This document shows, in pieces, positions 23,315 through 32,993 of a stretch of 39,992 nucleotides of DNA; positions within the stretch are counted from its first letter, which is position 1, and every line of letters begins with the position of its first letter. The stretch is from CAG-1031 sp964556785. Lineage in GTDB: Bacteria > Bacteroidota > Bacteroidia > Bacteroidales > Muribaculaceae. The notes beneath the pieces were generated by a model that saw only the letters and a list, made by a program, of their open reading frames with translations, was not told the origin of the DNA and searched no databases. The position numbers and the translations under genes are program-made. The DNA is taken from the NCBI GenBank assembly GCA_964556785.1, contig CAZKXM010000008.1, positions 1-39,992 on the forward strand. The letters are read 5' to 3'.

Positions 23315-25318
23315 ATGACGACATTCCGCATCATCCTGTCCATTGTTGCCCTGAGCCTTCTTCCGGGTGTGACGGAGGCGAAGGAACAGAAGGACACGAC
23401 AAACTATCAGCTGCAGCAGCTCACGGTGACCGCGCGTCAGCCGGGGCGCGACATCATTCCGGTGCAGACCCTCACAGGCGATGAGCTCAGGCGCCTCAAC
23501 AGCAACAGTGTGGCCGACGCGCTCCGCTATTTCTCAGGCGTGCAGGTGAAGGATTACGGCGGCGTGGGCGGTATCAAGACGGTCAACATCCGCTCGATGG
23601 GAACCAACCACACCGGGGTTGTGTATGACGGCGTTGAACTTGGCAACGCCCAGAACGGACAGATTGACCTCGGCCAGTTCTCGCTCGACAACATCGAGGC
23701 TCTGTCGCTCTACAACGGTCAGAAAAGCGAGATTCTCCAGCCTGCAAAAGATTTCGGGGCAGCCGGAACGATCTATATGCGCACGCGCGTCCCGACATTC
23801 GACGACGGAGAAACCTATCACGCCCGGGCCACCCTGCGCACCGGCTCGTTCGACCTGCTGAATCCGTCGGTGCTCGTGGAGCTGCGGCTGAGCCCGCGAG
23901 TGACGGCGTCGGTCAATGCCGAGTGGGTCAACTCAAGCGGAAAGTATCGCTTCCGTTATCGCCGCGTCAATCCTGCCGGCGAGCTGGCCTACGACACCAC
24001 AGCCGTGCGTCAGAACGGCGACATCAATGCCACCCGCCTCGAACTCAATGCCTACGGCACTCTGCGCACCGGCTCATGGACCGTGAAGGCCTACAATTAC
24101 AATTCAGAGCGCGGAGTGCCCGGAGCCATCGTCAACAACGTGTGGCGCCGCGGCGAGCGCATCTGGGACACCAATTCATTCATCCAGGGCCGTTACACTG
24201 GCTACTTCGGCTCGTTTACAACGCTGAACAATGTCAAGTATGCCTTCTATCGAACCCACTATGTCAACAACGACGACAAGCAGGTGAAGGTCGACAATCT
24301 CTACCGTCAGAAAGAGATCTACATATCGTCGGCCAACGAATATGTCGTCACGCCCGTATGGAAGCTGTCGGCGAGCTACGATTTTATGTGGAACGACCTC
24401 AACGCCGATCTCTACGGTTTTGTAAAGCCCGACCGCATATCGCAGTTCGCCTCTGTCGCCACCGCTCTCGATCTCGACCGCTTCAAGGTTCAGGCCAGCG
24501 GGCAGGGCACGTTTATCCACGACCGCATACGCGGTCAGGAGGCACCGGCCGACAAGAGCGTGTTCTCGCCCGCAGTGTTTGTCAATGCGCGCCCGCTCAG
24601 GAGCGCCGACCTCTCGGTAAGGGCATTTTACAAAAAATCGTTCCGCATGCCCACCTTCAACGATCTCTATTATGCCGACATGGGCAACTCCAGGCTCTCG
24701 CCCGAGCGCGTCGCCCAATATAATCTCGGACTCGTTTACGAGCATAGCTCCGCGCGCCGTTTCGTAACCTCCGCGCGGCTCAGCGCCGATGTTTATTACA
24801 ATCGTGTCAAGGACAAGATCGTTGCCTATCCCAAAGGCCAGCAGTTTCGCTGGACCATGCTCAACCTCGGCCTTGTCGACATCAGGGGCATCGACGTCAC
24901 CGGCCTGATCACGGTCAATCCGGCCCGCGATCTCTACATCACCCTCCGCGGGCAGTACACCTTCCAGCGTGCCATCGACATCACCAGCCCTGCCGACAAC
25001 TATTACCGCCACCAGATTCCCTACATTCCGCGCCATTCGGGGTCGGCCGTGGCCAATGCCTCCTGGCGGGGATGGAATGTGAACTACTCCTGGATCTACG
25101 TTGGCGAGCGCTATAATCAGCAGGAAAACATTCGATATAACTACACCCAGCCATGGTACACCTCCGACGTTTCGCTCAGCAAGGATTTCACCCTCAACCG
25201 GGTAAAGCTCAGGGCTCTCGCCGAGATCAACAATCTCCTGAGTCAGGACTACGACGTTATCCTCAACTATCCCATGCCCAAGCGCAACTACCGGTTTACC
25301 ATTACAGTTGAAATATGA
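23315..25318 (+). CDS. btuB: BtuB-type TonB-dependent vitamin B12 receptor
   Basis: Outer-membrane receptor of 667 residues importing cobalamin with energy from TonB. It has a short signal peptide (MTTFRIILSIVALSLLPGVTEA), a TonB-box-like QLQQLTVTA, and a plug domain (residues about 45-155 with LNSNSVADALRYFSGVQVKDYGG, IRSMGTNHTGVVYDGV). A 22-strand barrel ends RNYRFTITVEI. Position directly behind a cobalamin riboswitch makes the substrate assignment firm. Its last codons overlap the next gene (ATGA, 25315-25318), so BtuB and BtuG are co-translated, consistent with the known BtuB-BtuG complex in Bacteroides. Confidence 0.94.
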   Translation: MTTFRIILSIVALSLLPGVTEAKEQKDTTNYQLQQLTVTARQPGRDIIPVQTLTGDELRRLNSNSVADALRYFSGVQVKDYGGVGGIKTVNIRSMGTNHTGVVYDGVELGNAQNGQIDLGQFSLDNIEALSLYNGQKSEILQPAKDFGAAGTIYMRTRVPTFDDGETYHARATLRTGSFDLLNPSVLVELRLSPRVTASVNAEWVNSSGKYRFRYRRVNPAGELAYDTTAVRQNGDINATRLELNAYGTLRTGSWTVKAYNYNSERGVPGAIVNNVWRRGERIWDTNSFIQGRYTGYFGSFTTLNNVKYAFYRTHYVNNDDKQVKVDNLYRQKEIYISSANEYVVTPVWKLSASYDFMWNDLNADLYGFVKPDRISQFASVATALDLDRFKVQASGQGTFIHDRIRGQEAPADKSVFSPAVFVNARPLRSADLSVRAFYKKSFRMPTFNDLYYADMGNSRLSPERVAQYNLGLVYEHSSARRFVTSARLSADVYYNRVKDKIVAYPKGQQFRWTMLNLGLVDIRGIDVTGLITVNPARDLYITLRGQYTFQRAIDITSPADNYYRHQIPYIPRHSGSAVANASWRGWNVNYSWIYVGERYNQQENIRYNYTQPWYTSDVSLSKDFTLNRVKLRALAEINNLLSQDYDVILNYPMPKRNYRFTITVEI

Positions 25319-26466
25319 CAATCAAGCAATTTTTCTTTTATTTTCTGATACTCCTGATGGTGGCCACAAGTTGTCGTGAAGACGAACTTGTGGTGCCGAC
25401 GGAGTACGACATTGTCGGCGATGAGTCGCGCGACGGAACAGTGCGCGGTTTCTATCTTGTCAACGAGGGCAACATGGGATCAAACAAGTGCACTCTCGAC
25501 TTCTACGACTATCACACCGGGCTCTATTCGCGCAACTTCTATGCCGAGCGCAATCCCTCGGTGGTCAAGGAGCTCGGCGACGTGGGCAACGACATAGGCA
25601 TCTATGGCAGCAAGCTATATGTTGTTGTCAATTGCTCACACAACGTCGAGGTGCTCGACTCGCGCACCGGAGTGCGACTGGGACAGGTCGACATTCCCAA
25701 CTGCCGCTACGTGAGGTTTCATCGCGGCAAAGCATACGTGAGCTCCTACGTTGGCCCTGTGCTGATCGATGCCAACGCGCCCAAGGGAGCTGTGTATGAG
25801 GTCGACACTCTCTCGCTGGCCGTAACCCGGAAGGTGACCGTAGGCTACCAGCCCGAGGAGATGGAAATTGTTGACGATTACATGTATGTGGCCAACTCGG
25901 GCGGCTACCGCGCCCCGGCCTACGACAATACCGTGTCTGTGATCCAGATGGTTGACTTCAAGCAGGTTCAGCAGATTCCCGTTGGGATCAATCTCCACAG
26001 GCTTAAAAAAGACCGCTACAACAAGCTTTGGGTTACCTCGCGCGGCGACTACCAGACACGCCCCTCAAGGCTCTACGTGATGCAGAAAAAACCCGGCTTC
26101 AACCAGATGGTTGTGACCGACACCATCCCCGTGGCCTGCTCCAACATGGCCTTTTATGGCGACATGATGTATTTCTACGCAACCGAGTGGAACAACTTCA
26201 CCGCCTCCAACACCGTGACCTACGGCATTATCGACATCCGCACCAAGGAGCTCATCTCGACGAATTTCATAACCGATGGCACCGAGCGGTCAATCACCAT
26301 CCCTTACGGCATAGCCGTTCACCCCGACACGGGCGACATTTTTGTCACCGATGCCAAAAATTATGTGTCGTCGGGCACACTCTATTGTTTCACCCCCGGC
26401 GGACGCCGCAAGTGGAGCGTGCGCACCGGCGACATCCCGGCTCACATAGTGTTTCTGAAGAAATGA
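25315..26466 (+). CDS. btuG: BtuG-like surface cobalamin-binding lipoprotein
   Basis: A 383-residue lipoprotein with lipobox ATS-Cys20 and a YncE/DUF5074-type seven-bladed propeller. In Bacteroides thetaiotaomicron the BtuG protein encoded next to btuB binds cobalamin with extremely high affinity and hands it to BtuB. This protein has the same gene position, signal type, size and opening motif (FYLVNEGNMGSNKCTLDF). Blades are visible as KLYVVVNCSHNVEVLDSRTG, MYVANSGG, KLWVTSRGDY, GDIFVTDAKNYVSSGTLYCF. Cobalamin-contact residues cannot be confirmed by eye. It overlaps the next gene by four bases (ATGA at 26463). Confidence 0.85.
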   Translation: MTIKQFFFYFLILLMVATSCREDELVVPTEYDIVGDESRDGTVRGFYLVNEGNMGSNKCTLDFYDYHTGLYSRNFYAERNPSVVKELGDVGNDIGIYGSKLYVVVNCSHNVEVLDSRTGVRLGQVDIPNCRYVRFHRGKAYVSSYVGPVLIDANAPKGAVYEVDTLSLAVTRKVTVGYQPEEMEIVDDYMYVANSGGYRAPAYDNTVSVIQMVDFKQVQQIPVGINLHRLKKDRYNKLWVTSRGDYQTRPSRLYVMQKKPGFNQMVVTDTIPVACSNMAFYGDMMYFYATEWNNFTASNTVTYGIIDIRTKELISTNFITDGTERSITIPYGIAVHPDTGDIFVTDAKNYVSSGTLYCFTPGGRRKWSVRTGDIPAHIVFLKK

Positions 26467-27656
26467 AAAAAGCGCATCTTTTTCCCGTAATGCTCACCCT
26501 GCTCGCCGGGTGCAGCTCCGAAATCCCGATGGTGAATCTGGGAATCGACGATGTTTACTATATCGAGCGCATGACAAAGCTGCCGCTTGAGTCGGCTCTG
26601 ACCGGACAGGCCTATGTGTGGAAGGTTGACGGGCAAGTTGTGTCGACCGACCGGCGCTATATCTTTATCGCTCAGGAGGAAGGTGTGTATCATCTGACGT
26701 TTGACATCATCGATCACTCAACGCCTTATCATTTTGACTTTACGGTCAATGTGCTCCATGAGGAGGTGGAGTTCTCGCCCTATATCAGCCGGGTTTACGA
26801 CTATTGTCCCGCTCCGGGCCAGTTTGTCAACGAGATGCCCCGCTATGAGGAGGGCGACACCTATGCCGACATTCTGCAGAAAGCCGAAGAGTCGATCTCG
26901 GGCACAAACGATGTGATGATCACCCTCGGCGGCTATGGCGGCTATGTTACCTTCGGGTTTGACCACACTGTGATCAACCGCCCCGGCGAAAAGGATTTCC
27001 GTATCTGGGGAAACTGTTTCTACGAGCTCCTGCAACCCGACCGGCAGGGAGGATCGGCCGAGCCCGGTATAGTGATGGTGAGCTACGACACCAATTGCAA
27101 CGGCCTGCCTGACGATGAATGGTTTGAGCTCGCCGGCAGCGAATATGGCTCGCCGCTCACCCGCCACGGCTATCAGATTACTTACCGCCGGCCCGATCCG
27201 GGACGCCCCGTTGTGGGTGACGACGACAACAGTCTCGACGACATCTTCTACATTCCCTGGAGCGACAACGCCGGTGCTTCGGGCTATATGGCAAAAAACA
27301 TTTTCCATAAGCAGGAGTATTACCCTCAGTGGGTAGGCAGCGAGTCGCTCACATTCAGCGGAACGCTCCTGGCTCCCAACGCCGCCGACATCAGCGGCAA
27401 CGGCACCTACTATGTGCTTTACAGTTATCCATGGGGATATGTCGACAATCATCCCAACGAATATCCCGACCTCAATTCCTTCGACATCTCATGGGCGGTA
27501 GATGCCTCCGGTAACCCCGTCGATCTCCCCGGAGTTGATTTCATAAGGGTTTACACCGGTGTCAATCAATATTGCGGCTGGCTCGGCGAAACCTCAACCG
27601 AACTCAGCCGCGCGCAGGATCTACACATCTTTCTTCTAGGCATTCCAACTCCCTGA
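26463..27656 (+). CDS. B12-locus surface lipoprotein, function unknown
   Basis: A 397-residue lipoprotein with a textbook lipobox (LLAG-Cys17, followed by SSE). A PKD-like beta domain covers about 25-110 (YVWKVDGQVVSTDRRYIFIAQEEG). The main domain (about 130-397) includes ITLGGYGGYVTFGFDHTV, WGNCFYELLQ, GIVMVSYDTNCNGLPDDEWFELAGSEY, and GVNQYCGWLGETSTE. Similar proteins are found in Bacteroidetes cobalamin loci and are labelled cell-surface or PKD proteins. The calcium-loop-like DTNCNGLPDDE is notable. The ATG at 26463 follows the BtuG stop directly; the frame is open further upstream only inside btuG. Confidence 0.78.
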   Translation: MKKAHLFPVMLTLLAGCSSEIPMVNLGIDDVYYIERMTKLPLESALTGQAYVWKVDGQVVSTDRRYIFIAQEEGVYHLTFDIIDHSTPYHFDFTVNVLHEEVEFSPYISRVYDYCPAPGQFVNEMPRYEEGDTYADILQKAEESISGTNDVMITLGGYGGYVTFGFDHTVINRPGEKDFRIWGNCFYELLQPDRQGGSAEPGIVMVSYDTNCNGLPDDEWFELAGSEYGSPLTRHGYQITYRRPDPGRPVVGDDDNSLDDIFYIPWSDNAGASGYMAKNIFHKQEYYPQWVGSESLTFSGTLLAPNAADISGNGTYYVLYSYPWGYVDNHPNEYPDLNSFDISWAVDASGNPVDLPGVDFIRVYTGVNQYCGWLGETSTELSRAQDLHIFLLGIPTP

Positions 27657-27716
27657 GATGCTGCAAAATAGCACTCTGATATTTTTCCAACCAAATCAAT
27701 GTTTAATAAACCAATT

Positions 27717-30700
27717 ATGAAAAAAACCTTAGTTTCATTGGCGGTCAGTCTGTCGGTGTGTGGCGTCTCGGCCCACCCGATAGATTTTGACCGGATCACT
27801 AACTGGACCGGCACCGGCCCTAACCGGGCGGCTCTGGTGATTCAGTTTAACGGCGACACCTATGGCCCCGATGCCTATGTGTGGGGCTACCGCTGGGAAA
27901 ACGGAGTCAGGCCAACAGGCGAAACCATGATGAAGGCCATTTGCGAACATTCATCGCGCCTGTCGATGCTAACGCAGTACACCGGCAGCATGGGTAGCAC
28001 ACTCTGTGGCGTGGGCTACAGCATGAACCAGGATCTGCTCAAGCACATTTTCTTCAATTTCGACAAAGCCAAGGAGTTTGAGTTCATCAACTTCGACTAT
28101 TACAACCCCAGCTCGTTCATGGGACAGAAGGAGGCTCCGGGCGACAATGCTCCCACAATGGCGCAACAGGCCATTGACCTGGCTATTGCCGGCAGTCACT
28201 ACATCCAGCATCCGTTCGACTATAAAACCTACGGCTATCCCGCCTACGATTACGACTGCTGGGACCTCGACGAACAAACCGAAATGAAGGGCGGCATGAG
28301 TGAATATGAACCTAAATGGCTCTCGGCTTGGTATGAAGGCTACTGGAGCTACTGGTGTGCCAACGCTCCGTCGCAAGACTGGATCTATTCAGGATCCGGC
28401 TTCACGGGGCGCCAGCTCAGCGACGGCGCAGTCGACGGCTGGAGCTTCACGCAGTTTGAGAGCGCGATGGTGGGCGGCATGGGCGAGGGCGTGGCCCCTT
28501 GCGAGGACGGAGCGATCATTTACATGCCAGCTTCGCTCACCGGCGGCCGGATTGACATTGACGGCTGCAAGCGCACCATCGGCAGCGGCGACTGCATGCT
28601 CCCGCTGATAGTTCAGTTCGGCAATCCCGCAAAGATCGATAATGTTGTCATGGCACTCCGTTTCAATTCCGAGCTGCCGACAGCCGCAGCCGTGATGAAT
28701 CTTCTCTCGGCCGATCCAGCGTTCGGACTCGACGGAAACACCCTCAGCATCGATGCCGACGGCGACGGTGTGTTCAACAACGCCGGCTCCGACGCATGCG
28801 CCACCGGCCAGTGGACCCTCACCGAGTTCGAGGATTGCCTTGTGCTGGCATGCGGCGAGGTGGCCGATCCTGCCTATCTGCTTTATCTCCCCGAGGCGGG
28901 CGTTACCTCGGCTACAATTCCGGCCGAGCTCACCTTCGCCCTGTCAGACGAAGCGAACTTCATCCCTGTTTTCGTTCAGCGCGATGCCACCTACGATGCC
29001 ATCAACTACACATGGTACCGACGCACCGACGCCACCCAATCGACATCGAGCAATTCGAGCGACATTGTGTCGTCAGTGGCCACCGCGGCCGCCACATTCG
29101 GCCAGCTCACCTACACCGGAACCAAAGCCGGCGACCTGTATCTGAGTGTCAGAGCACGCACAGGCAAGGGTGCCTCATATTCCTACAGCAATGTCTGTCA
29201 CTTCACCCTTCTGCCTCCTGAAATACCGATTGAGAGCATTCGGTTTGAAGAGCCGGTGGTTGAATCGCCGCTCAACGCCACTGTGGTTAACCTGCTGACG
29301 ATTCTGCCGGAAAATGCCACATTCACGCGCATTACCTATAAGTCAAGCGACACAAAGGTTGCCACGGCAAGCGCATCGGCCATCAAGACCACCAAGGTTG
29401 CCGGAAGCGCCGAAATCACCGTGTCGTCAACATGGGATCAGCAGGTTAGCGGTAGCTTCGAGATTGTGTCGGCACTGCGCCATCCGGTGACCGATTTCTC
29501 AATCGACGATGTTGATGGCGATGTGATAGTGCTCAATCCCAAGCAGATGATCGGAATTATCGCAAAGCCGGTGCCCGCCGATGCCGATATCCCTGACTTC
29601 AATGTCACTCTGACAGGCAACGGCACCTCGCGCGACAACTATATCGCAACCATGTATAAGGTTAACTACTGGGACGAGAACAACACCCGCATCCAGTTCA
29701 ACGAACTCAACGGCCACCGCGCCGGCGAGTGCACGCTCACGCTGACATCGACCGACGGCGGCAATGTCAGCAAAACCTACCGTGTGATCGTCAAGGAGCA
29801 AGACCGCACCCCGCTCGCCGAAGGCTACACTGACGGTACCCTTCTGCTCAACGAGGAATGGTTTGGCCACACAAACGGCGGATTGAACTATCTCACCCCC
29901 GAAGGCGAAATGATGTATCAGGTTTATGAGCGTGAGAATCCCGGCATGTCGCTCGGTTGCACCTCGCAGTATGCCGCAATCTGGGCCGACAAGCTGATCG
30001 CCGTGTCGAAACAGGCTGCCGACGGTGGCGATCCCCTCCCCGGCGGAGGCCGCATTGTGGTGGCCGATGCCAAGACCCTCAAGCGTATTGGCTCGATTGA
30101 CGATCTGATGTTCGGAAGCGAGACAAAGAGTGCCGACGGTCGCGCAGTTGTAGGAGCAACCCCGCAGAAAGCTTATATCGGTACATCAAACGGCATCTAC
30201 ATCCTTGATCTGGATCAGGTTGCCGTCACAGGTAAGATCACGGCATTCGATTCGGAAGGCGCAGGAGCAGCCGACCTCTATTCCGGTCAGATAGGCGATA
30301 TGGTGCATGCCGGCCGTTATGTGTTCGGAATCAAGCAGGCAACCGGCGCCTTTGCCATCGATGTGGAGACCGATCAGGTTGTAAAGACCTATCCTTTCAC
30401 AACGGTGCAGGGCATAACCCAGAGTGCCGACGGCAATGTGTGGGTGGCATCGGTGGTTGACGGTTGCGGTCGCTTTACCTGTATCGATCCCGTGACACTC
30501 GAAGAGAATGAGCAGATGAGCGTCACGTTCCCTGCCGAGGTTTCTTATCCCACGTGTCCGTGGGGCGCATGGCGCAACACACCCTTTATCGGCAGCCACA
30601 GCCGCAACACAATCTGGTTTTCCACAGGTGCCGGCATTGCCGGAGGCTCGTCGAAAGACAAATACTATGGCTGGGAGGTAGGATCTGATCCTGCCGCGAT

Positions 30701-31493
30701 TACGCCGATTTTCGACCTCGGTCAGGCAAATCTCACCGGCTCACACCCCAACGTGAAGCAGAAAACCTACGGCACGCTGCGCTACGACGAACGTTCAGGT
30801 GAGCTGATCGTGATGACGACTGAGGACTCAGCCTCGGGCCACTACCGCTACAACTGGACTCACTTCATCGATCCTGAAACGGGCGAGATCAAGCGCACCA
30901 TCGCCCTGCGTCCTTACTACTGGTTCCAGGCCTTCGCCATCTTCCCCGACAAGCATGATCCCGTGATCAATCTGGGCGACATCACCCTCGACAAGTCAGA
31001 CCCCGACAGAGTGATCGACCTGACCGACTATATTACCGACGCCGACAATGTCGATTCCAACATACGCCTGTCGCTTGTCAGCTTTCCCGCCCCCATGGCG
31101 ATGGCTCCCGAAGAAGGTGCCGTGGCCGAAGTTTCGCTCGACGGACGTATGCTCACAATCTCTCCCAAGGATGCCGGCAGCCATCAGTTCACTCTCGCAG
31201 CAGAGTCAAACGGCCGCACCGTCAGCAAGACTGTCACCCTCAATGTGGGAGATATTGCCAACGGAATTGATCAGGTGGCAACCGGAGCGCGCGCAGTGTG
31301 GTGTGACGGTCACCGTCTGTATATCAACGGTTGCGCCGGCGAGGATTTCGGCATCTTTGATGTGGCCGGTCGCCAGATCGCTACTCTAAGCGTCGATACC
31401 GACAGCTATGTGTTTGACTTCGGGCGCCACACCGGTGTGTTTATCGTGACTTCGGCTGATTCGGGCCTCACCACAAAAGTGATTCTGCGCTGA
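27717..31493 (+). CDS. Large B12-locus surface protein: N-terminal domain, Ig-like, BtuG-like propeller, T9SS tail
   Basis: A 1258-residue secreted protein. Start at 27717 (MKKTLVSLAV) is preferred over 27699 because it begins a clean signal peptide ending VSA. Layout: an N-terminal domain (about 20-270: RITNWTGTGPNRAALVIQF, GPDAYVWGYRWENG, WIYSGSGFTGRQLSDGAVDG) of a type seen in other B12 loci; a middle Ig-like region (about 400-590, with KVATASASAIKTTKVAGSAEITVSS); a YncE/DUF5074-like propeller (about 700-1060, LLNEEWFGHTNGGLNYL, NPGMSLGCTSQYAAIW); an acid-rich beta domain; and a final ~75 residues like a type IX secretion C-terminal domain (FGIFDVAGRQI, HTGVFIVTS, KVILR). The propeller is paralogous to the next gene. 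Ligand not shown; cobalamin is the natural guess from context. Confidence 0.75.
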   Translation: MKKTLVSLAVSLSVCGVSAHPIDFDRITNWTGTGPNRAALVIQFNGDTYGPDAYVWGYRWENGVRPTGETMMKAICEHSSRLSMLTQYTGSMGSTLCGVGYSMNQDLLKHIFFNFDKAKEFEFINFDYYNPSSFMGQKEAPGDNAPTMAQQAIDLAIAGSHYIQHPFDYKTYGYPAYDYDCWDLDEQTEMKGGMSEYEPKWLSAWYEGYWSYWCANAPSQDWIYSGSGFTGRQLSDGAVDGWSFTQFESAMVGGMGEGVAPCEDGAIIYMPASLTGGRIDIDGCKRTIGSGDCMLPLIVQFGNPAKIDNVVMALRFNSELPTAAAVMNLLSADPAFGLDGNTLSIDADGDGVFNNAGSDACATGQWTLTEFEDCLVLACGEVADPAYLLYLPEAGVTSATIPAELTFALSDEANFIPVFVQRDATYDAINYTWYRRTDATQSTSSNSSDIVSSVATAAATFGQLTYTGTKAGDLYLSVRARTGKGASYSYSNVCHFTLLPPEIPIESIRFEEPVVESPLNATVVNLLTILPENATFTRITYKSSDTKVATASASAIKTTKVAGSAEITVSSTWDQQVSGSFEIVSALRHPVTDFSIDDVDGDVIVLNPKQMIGIIAKPVPADADIPDFNVTLTGNGTSRDNYIATMYKVNYWDENNTRIQFNELNGHRAGECTLTLTSTDGGNVSKTYRVIVKEQDRTPLAEGYTDGTLLLNEEWFGHTNGGLNYLTPEGEMMYQVYERENPGMSLGCTSQYAAIWADKLIAVSKQAADGGDPLPGGGRIVVADAKTLKRIGSIDDLMFGSETKSADGRAVVGATPQKAYIGTSNGIYILDLDQVAVTGKITAFDSEGAGAADLYSGQIGDMVHAGRYVFGIKQATGAFAIDVETDQVVKTYPFTTVQGITQSADGNVWVASVVDGCGRFTCIDPVTLEENEQMSVTFPAEVSYPTCPWGAWRNTPFIGSHSRNTIWFSTGAGIAGGSSKDKYYGWEVGSDPAAITPIFDLGQANLTGSHPNVKQKTYGTLRYDERSGELIVMTTEDSASGHYRYNWTHFIDPETGEIKRTIALRPYYWFQAFAIFPDKHDPVINLGDITLDKSDPDRVIDLTDYITDADNVDSNIRLSLVSFPAPMAMAPEEGAVAEVSLDGRMLTISPKDAGSHQFTLAAESNGRTVSKTVTLNVGDIANGIDQVATGARAVWCDGHRLYINGCAGEDFGIFDVAGRQIATLSVDTDSYVFDFGRHTGVFIVTSADSGLTTKVILR

Positions 31494-32920
31494 TGAAACA
31501 GAAGTTATTGATTTGCTTCGCGCTTCTTGCGGTGACAGCTCCGGCTGTCACCGCTCAGGAGCCCGATTACACCCAGGGCATCATCTGGGTCAATGAGGAT
31601 TGGTATGGCCATCAGAATTCAACGGTAAACTACCTTCTGCCCGACGACCCCGACGGCGACTACTGGCGTTACCGCGTAATTCAGACCGAGAATCCCGGAA
31701 TGGAGCTGGGGTGCACCAATCAATATGGCGCCCTGTGGAACGGCAGGCTATATCTGATTGCCAAACAGGAGAAAGATCCCGGAGCGGAAATAACCGGCGG
31801 AAGGATCACCGTGGCCGATGCCCGCACTATGAAAATCATTCATCAGCAACCTCAGATCGATCCCTCGGGAGCCCAGTGTGACGGGCGCGGCTTTGTGGGA
31901 GTTGACGAGCACAAGGGTTACATCTCGACAAGCAACGGAGTGTGGGTTTTTGATCTCGACACCTTCACCGTCACGGGTCAGGTGGAGGGCTCGGCCAACC
32001 CTAACGCAGGTGATGATCGTCCGAACACCGATCCAACCGGCTCGCTGTATCACGGCCAGTCGGGCATGATGGTTGCTGCTGCAGGGCGTATCTTCGTTGC
32101 CCATCAGCAGTATGGCCTGCTTGTTGTCGATCCCAAGGCCGACCGTGTCACTGATGTCCTGTCGATGGACATCGTTCAGGAAGGGGCCGGCATCGGATCG
32201 GTTGTGAAATCGAAAGACGGCTTCCTTTGGGTGTCGGTTGCCAAGAACCTGCAGGGCACGGGCTCGTTCCTGAACAATCTTGTAAGGGTCGATCCTGAGA
32301 CATTGGAGTGTGAGGTGATCGACGTGCCTGAGGATATGTATCCCCCGTCAAACTCATGGTATGCCTGGACCCCCGATGCGTTTGTGGCATCGACAGTTCA
32401 GAACTGCCTCTATTGGAAGGGTGGCCCTAACAGATGGTTTACGGGAACGAAGATCTACAAGTTTGACTGCGACACCCGCCGGCAGTCGCTTTTCATTGAT
32501 CTCGAGGAGGAAGGAGCCGATTGGAAACTCTACGGCTGCGCCATCGGTGTGCACCCGGTAACCGATGAGATCTACATGGCTCTCTATCATGAATTCGGCA
32601 CACCCACTTACATCACCCGCCGATATTCACCCTCAGGAGAGAAGGTGCGCGACTATGAGATGATCATGAACTATTGGTTTCCGTCGCTCCCGCTGTTCCC
32701 TCAGGCCAAGGCTGATGGTGATGATAACGGCGACGATGAGGGCGGCGGCAATGGATCCGGAATTGAAAGCGTCGTTGCGCCGGCCGGTCCAGGGACGGTT
32801 TACACCCTTGCAGGTGTCGCAGTCAGGACCGGTGTTGCCGCTGACGATTGTAATGACCTTGCGCCGGGTGTCTATATCTGGCGCAGAGGTGCGACATCCC
32901 GCAAATTCATTGTGAGATAA
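31493..32920 (+). CDS. Secreted BtuG-like propeller protein with T9SS-like tail
   Basis: A 475-residue protein with a signal peptide (MKQKLLICFALLAVTAPAVTAQ) and no lipobox. The propeller is paralogous to the C-terminal propeller of the previous gene: IIWVNEDWYGHQNSTVNYL and NPGMELGCTNQYGALW mirror LLNEEWFGHTNGGLNYL and NPGMSLGCTSQYAAIW there. An Asp/Gly-rich linker (DGDDNGDDEGGGNGSG) leads into a short C-terminal domain (VYTLAGVAV, LAPGVYIWRRG, KFIVR) resembling a type IX secretion tail. It begins one base within the upstream stop (TGATG) and ends the riboswitch operon; a terminator follows. The role is likely surface or released cobalamin capture; this is inference. Confidence 0.75.
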   Translation: MKQKLLICFALLAVTAPAVTAQEPDYTQGIIWVNEDWYGHQNSTVNYLLPDDPDGDYWRYRVIQTENPGMELGCTNQYGALWNGRLYLIAKQEKDPGAEITGGRITVADARTMKIIHQQPQIDPSGAQCDGRGFVGVDEHKGYISTSNGVWVFDLDTFTVTGQVEGSANPNAGDDRPNTDPTGSLYHGQSGMMVAAAGRIFVAHQQYGLLVVDPKADRVTDVLSMDIVQEGAGIGSVVKSKDGFLWVSVAKNLQGTGSFLNNLVRVDPETLECEVIDVPEDMYPPSNSWYAWTPDAFVASTVQNCLYWKGGPNRWFTGTKIYKFDCDTRRQSLFIDLEEEGADWKLYGCAIGVHPVTDEIYMALYHEFGTPTYITRRYSPSGEKVRDYEMIMNYWFPSLPLFPQAKADGDDNGDDEGGGNGSGIESVVAPAGPGTVYTLAGVAVRTGVAADDCNDLAPGVYIWRRGATSRKFIVR

Positions 32921-32944
32921 AGAAGTTAGAGAAGTAGTTTTTTC

Positions 32945-32988
32945 CCGGCGGACGGATCTGGCTGACAGGTCGGTCCGCCGGACTTTTT
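32945..32988 (+). terminator. Terminator of the B12 operon
   Basis: Perfect 9-bp stem (32945-32953, CCGGCGGAC, with 32973-32981), 19-base loop, then AC and five T (32984-32988). Confidence 0.85.
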
Positions 32989-32993
32989 GCGGG

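Noticed and set aside
24176..25321. 381-residue open frame antisense to btuB
   Set aside because: btuB is clearly coding; the antisense frame has no recognisable domain.
26028..26462. Long upstream extension of the frame of the second B12-locus lipoprotein
   Set aside because: It lies entirely inside btuG; the lipobox signal peptide begins exactly at ATG 26463.
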